A stretch of 64,000 bases of DNA, from positions 124,001-188,000 of the forward strand of contig NZ_JYCN01000022.1 of the NCBI RefSeq assembly GCF_000876655.1, given 5' to 3'. Of the stretch, positions 62,821-64,000 are shown one piece after another; the stretch's first letter is position 1; each line of letters begins with the position of its first letter. The position numbers were made by a program, and so were the translations under genes. The stretch is from Arthrobacter sp. SPG23 (lineage in GTDB: Bacteria; Actinomycetota; Actinomycetes; Actinomycetales; Micrococcaceae). The notes below the pieces were generated by a model, which saw nothing but the letters and a program-made list of their open reading frames with translations, was not told where the DNA came from and made no database searches.

Positions 62821-64000
62821 ATGTCTGACAACAACGTCATGAGTGACCTGGAAATCGCCCAGCGCGCCACCATGCGGCCCATCGGCGACATCGCCGCCGC
62901 GGCAGGCATCAACGCCGACGCCCTGGAACTCTATGGCCGGTACAAGGCCAAGATCGATCCGGCGAAGCTTGTGGCTGCGGAAGGGGCACCGGACCGCCCG
63001 CCGGGCAAGGTGGTGCTCGTCTCGGCGATGTCCCCCACTCCGGCGGGCGAGGGGAAGTCCACTACCACGGTGGGCCTGGCGGATTCCCTGGCCCGGGCGG
63101 GCCGGAAGGTGATGATTGCGCTGCGCGAGCCGTCCCTGGGCCCCGTCCTGGGCATGAAAGGCGGGGCCACCGGAGGGGGCTACTCCCAGGTGCTGCCCAT
63201 GGAGGAAATCAACCTGCACTTCACCGGCGACTTCCACGCCATCACCTCGGCGAACAACGCACTCATGGCCCTGGTGGACAACCATATTTTCCAGGGCAAC
63301 GAACTCAACATCGATCCCCGCAGGATGACGTTCAAGCGGGTCCTGGACATGAACGACCGCTCGCTCCGCGAAGTGGTGATCGGCCTCGGCGGACCTGCCC
63401 AGGGCGTCCCCCGGCAGGACGGCTTCGACATCACGGTGGCCTCGGAGATCATGGCCGTGTTCTGCCTGGCCACGGACATAGCCGATCTGCGCGCCCGGCT
63501 GGGCCGCATCACCTTCGGCTACACCTATGACCGCGAACCCGTCACGGTGGCGGACCTCGGCGTCCAGGGCGCACTGACCATGCTGCTCAGGGATGCGATC
63601 AAGCCCAACCTCGTGCAGACCATCGCCGGCACCCCAGCCCTGGTGCACGGCGGCCCGTTTGCCAACATCGCGCACGGCTGCAACTCGCTGATCGCCACCC
63701 AGACCGCCCGCCGGCTCGCGGACATCGTGGTCACCGAGGCCGGCTTCGGCGCCGATCTGGGGGCCGAAAAGTTCATGGACATCAAGGCGAGGGTGGCAGA
63801 CGTGGCGCCGTCCGCCGTCGTACTGGTGGCCACGGTGCGGGCGCTGAAGATGCACGGCGGCGTGGCCAAGGACCGGCTGAAGGAACCCAGCGTGGAGGCG
63901 CTGGCATCCGGAACCGCCAACCTCAGGCGGCACATCCTCAATGTGGAAAAGTTCGGGATCACTCCCGTGGTGGCGGTCAACAAATTCGCCACGGATACTC
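62821..64000 (+). CDS. fhs: Formate-tetrahydrofolate ligase, N-terminal part
   Basis: The gene runs off the right edge with about 393 codons visible. It makes 10-formyl-THF from formate, THF and ATP. The P-loop [14 protein letters not shown] (about 78-91), [20 protein letters not shown] and [22 protein letters not shown] are family signatures, and [17 protein letters not shown] follows. GAAGGAC precedes ATG 62821. It links one-carbon supply with the 5-FCL encoded earlier in the window. Confidence 0.96.
   Translation, partial: MSDNNVMSDLEIAQRATMRPIGDIAAAAGINADALELYGRYKAKIDPAKLVAAEGAPDRPPGKVVLVSAMSPTPAGEGKSTTTVGLADSLARAGRKVMIALREPSLGPVLGMKGGATGGGYSQVLPMEEINLHFTGDFHAITSANNALMALVDNHIFQGNELNIDPRRMTFKRVLDMNDRSLREVVIGLGGPAQGVPRQDGFDITVASEIMAVFCLATDIADLRARLGRITFGYTYDREPVTVADLGVQGALTMLLRDAIKPNLVQTIAGTPALVHGGPFANIAHGCNSLIATQTARRLADIVVTEAGFGADLGAEKFMDIKARVADVAPSAVVLVATVRALKMHGGVAKDRLKEPSVEALASGTANLRRHILNVEKFGITPVVAVNKFATDT

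Overview
The window is high-GC DNA from a mycothiol-making actinobacterium; gene content and order fit the Arthrobacter/Pseudarthrobacter group (Micrococcaceae). Indicators are mshA, a CIRCE-controlled groES-groEL pair whose GroEL has a His-ending tail, guaB/guaB3/guaA, a SepX/GlpR-like membrane protein beside galU and rimJ, and an FmdB zinc ribbon beside 5-formyltetrahydrofolate cyclo-ligase. The genus is an inference from remembered synteny, not from a search. I count 51 protein genes (two cut by the window edges) and one tRNA. No gene-free stretch exceeds about 300 bases. I saw no transposase, prophage or CRISPR array.

Layout. 1-4,011: the start of a PEP synthase-like gene, a GerW/YtfJ-like protein, a secreted S1 protease, an ABC-F ATPase and tRNA-Ala(CGC). 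4,214-11,522: a two-gene secretion unit made of a 1,945-residue GH78 alpha-L-rhamnosidase with a sortase-like tail and, translationally coupled to it, a CAP-domain protein with six tandem ~44-residue repeats. 11,544-16,937: an NAD(P)-binding oxidoreductase, then the conserved block sepX/glpR-like - rimJ-like - galU, divergent from 5-FCL, fmdB and a SAF protein. 17,043-24,840: a 1,407-residue helicase-like protein with degraded ATPase motifs, guaA, a DUF3817 protein, SURF1 and an XRE regulator. 24,907-29,260: an accessory methionine aminopeptidase, PTS IIA, glpD and guaB3. 29,454-33,779: a secreted subtilase and a three-gene WXG100 (type VII secretion) cassette. 33,799-41,594: an ABC exporter, guaB and two tandem acyltransferase-SGNH genes. 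41,775-45,931: a DUF389 protein, a flavin monooxygenase, a PQ-loop-like protein and a LuxR regulator. 46,152-58,152: groEL-groES, a THUMP-like methyltransferase, a shikimate dehydrogenase-like protein, a lipoprotein NagZ, a YbdK ligase, and the alr-tsaE-tsaB-rimI-tsaD operon. 58,195-64,000: a PfkB kinase divergent from a GH4 glycosidase, a GNAT, mshA and the start of fhs.

The backbone (alr-tsaEB-rimI-tsaD, groESL, guaB, guaB3, guaA in one direction) has the same relative order as in Mycobacterium tuberculosis. Accessory genes sit between its blocks: acyltransferases, the WXG100 cassette, the subtilase, the XRE/map pair and the monooxygenase cluster. These gaps hold the most interesting material.

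Regulation. At nineteen starts a TANNNT hexamer lies 6 or 7 nt before the start codon, the geometry of leaderless transcripts. The chaperone operon carries two CIRCE operators. Intrinsic terminators are clear after tRNA-Ala, guaA and groEL.
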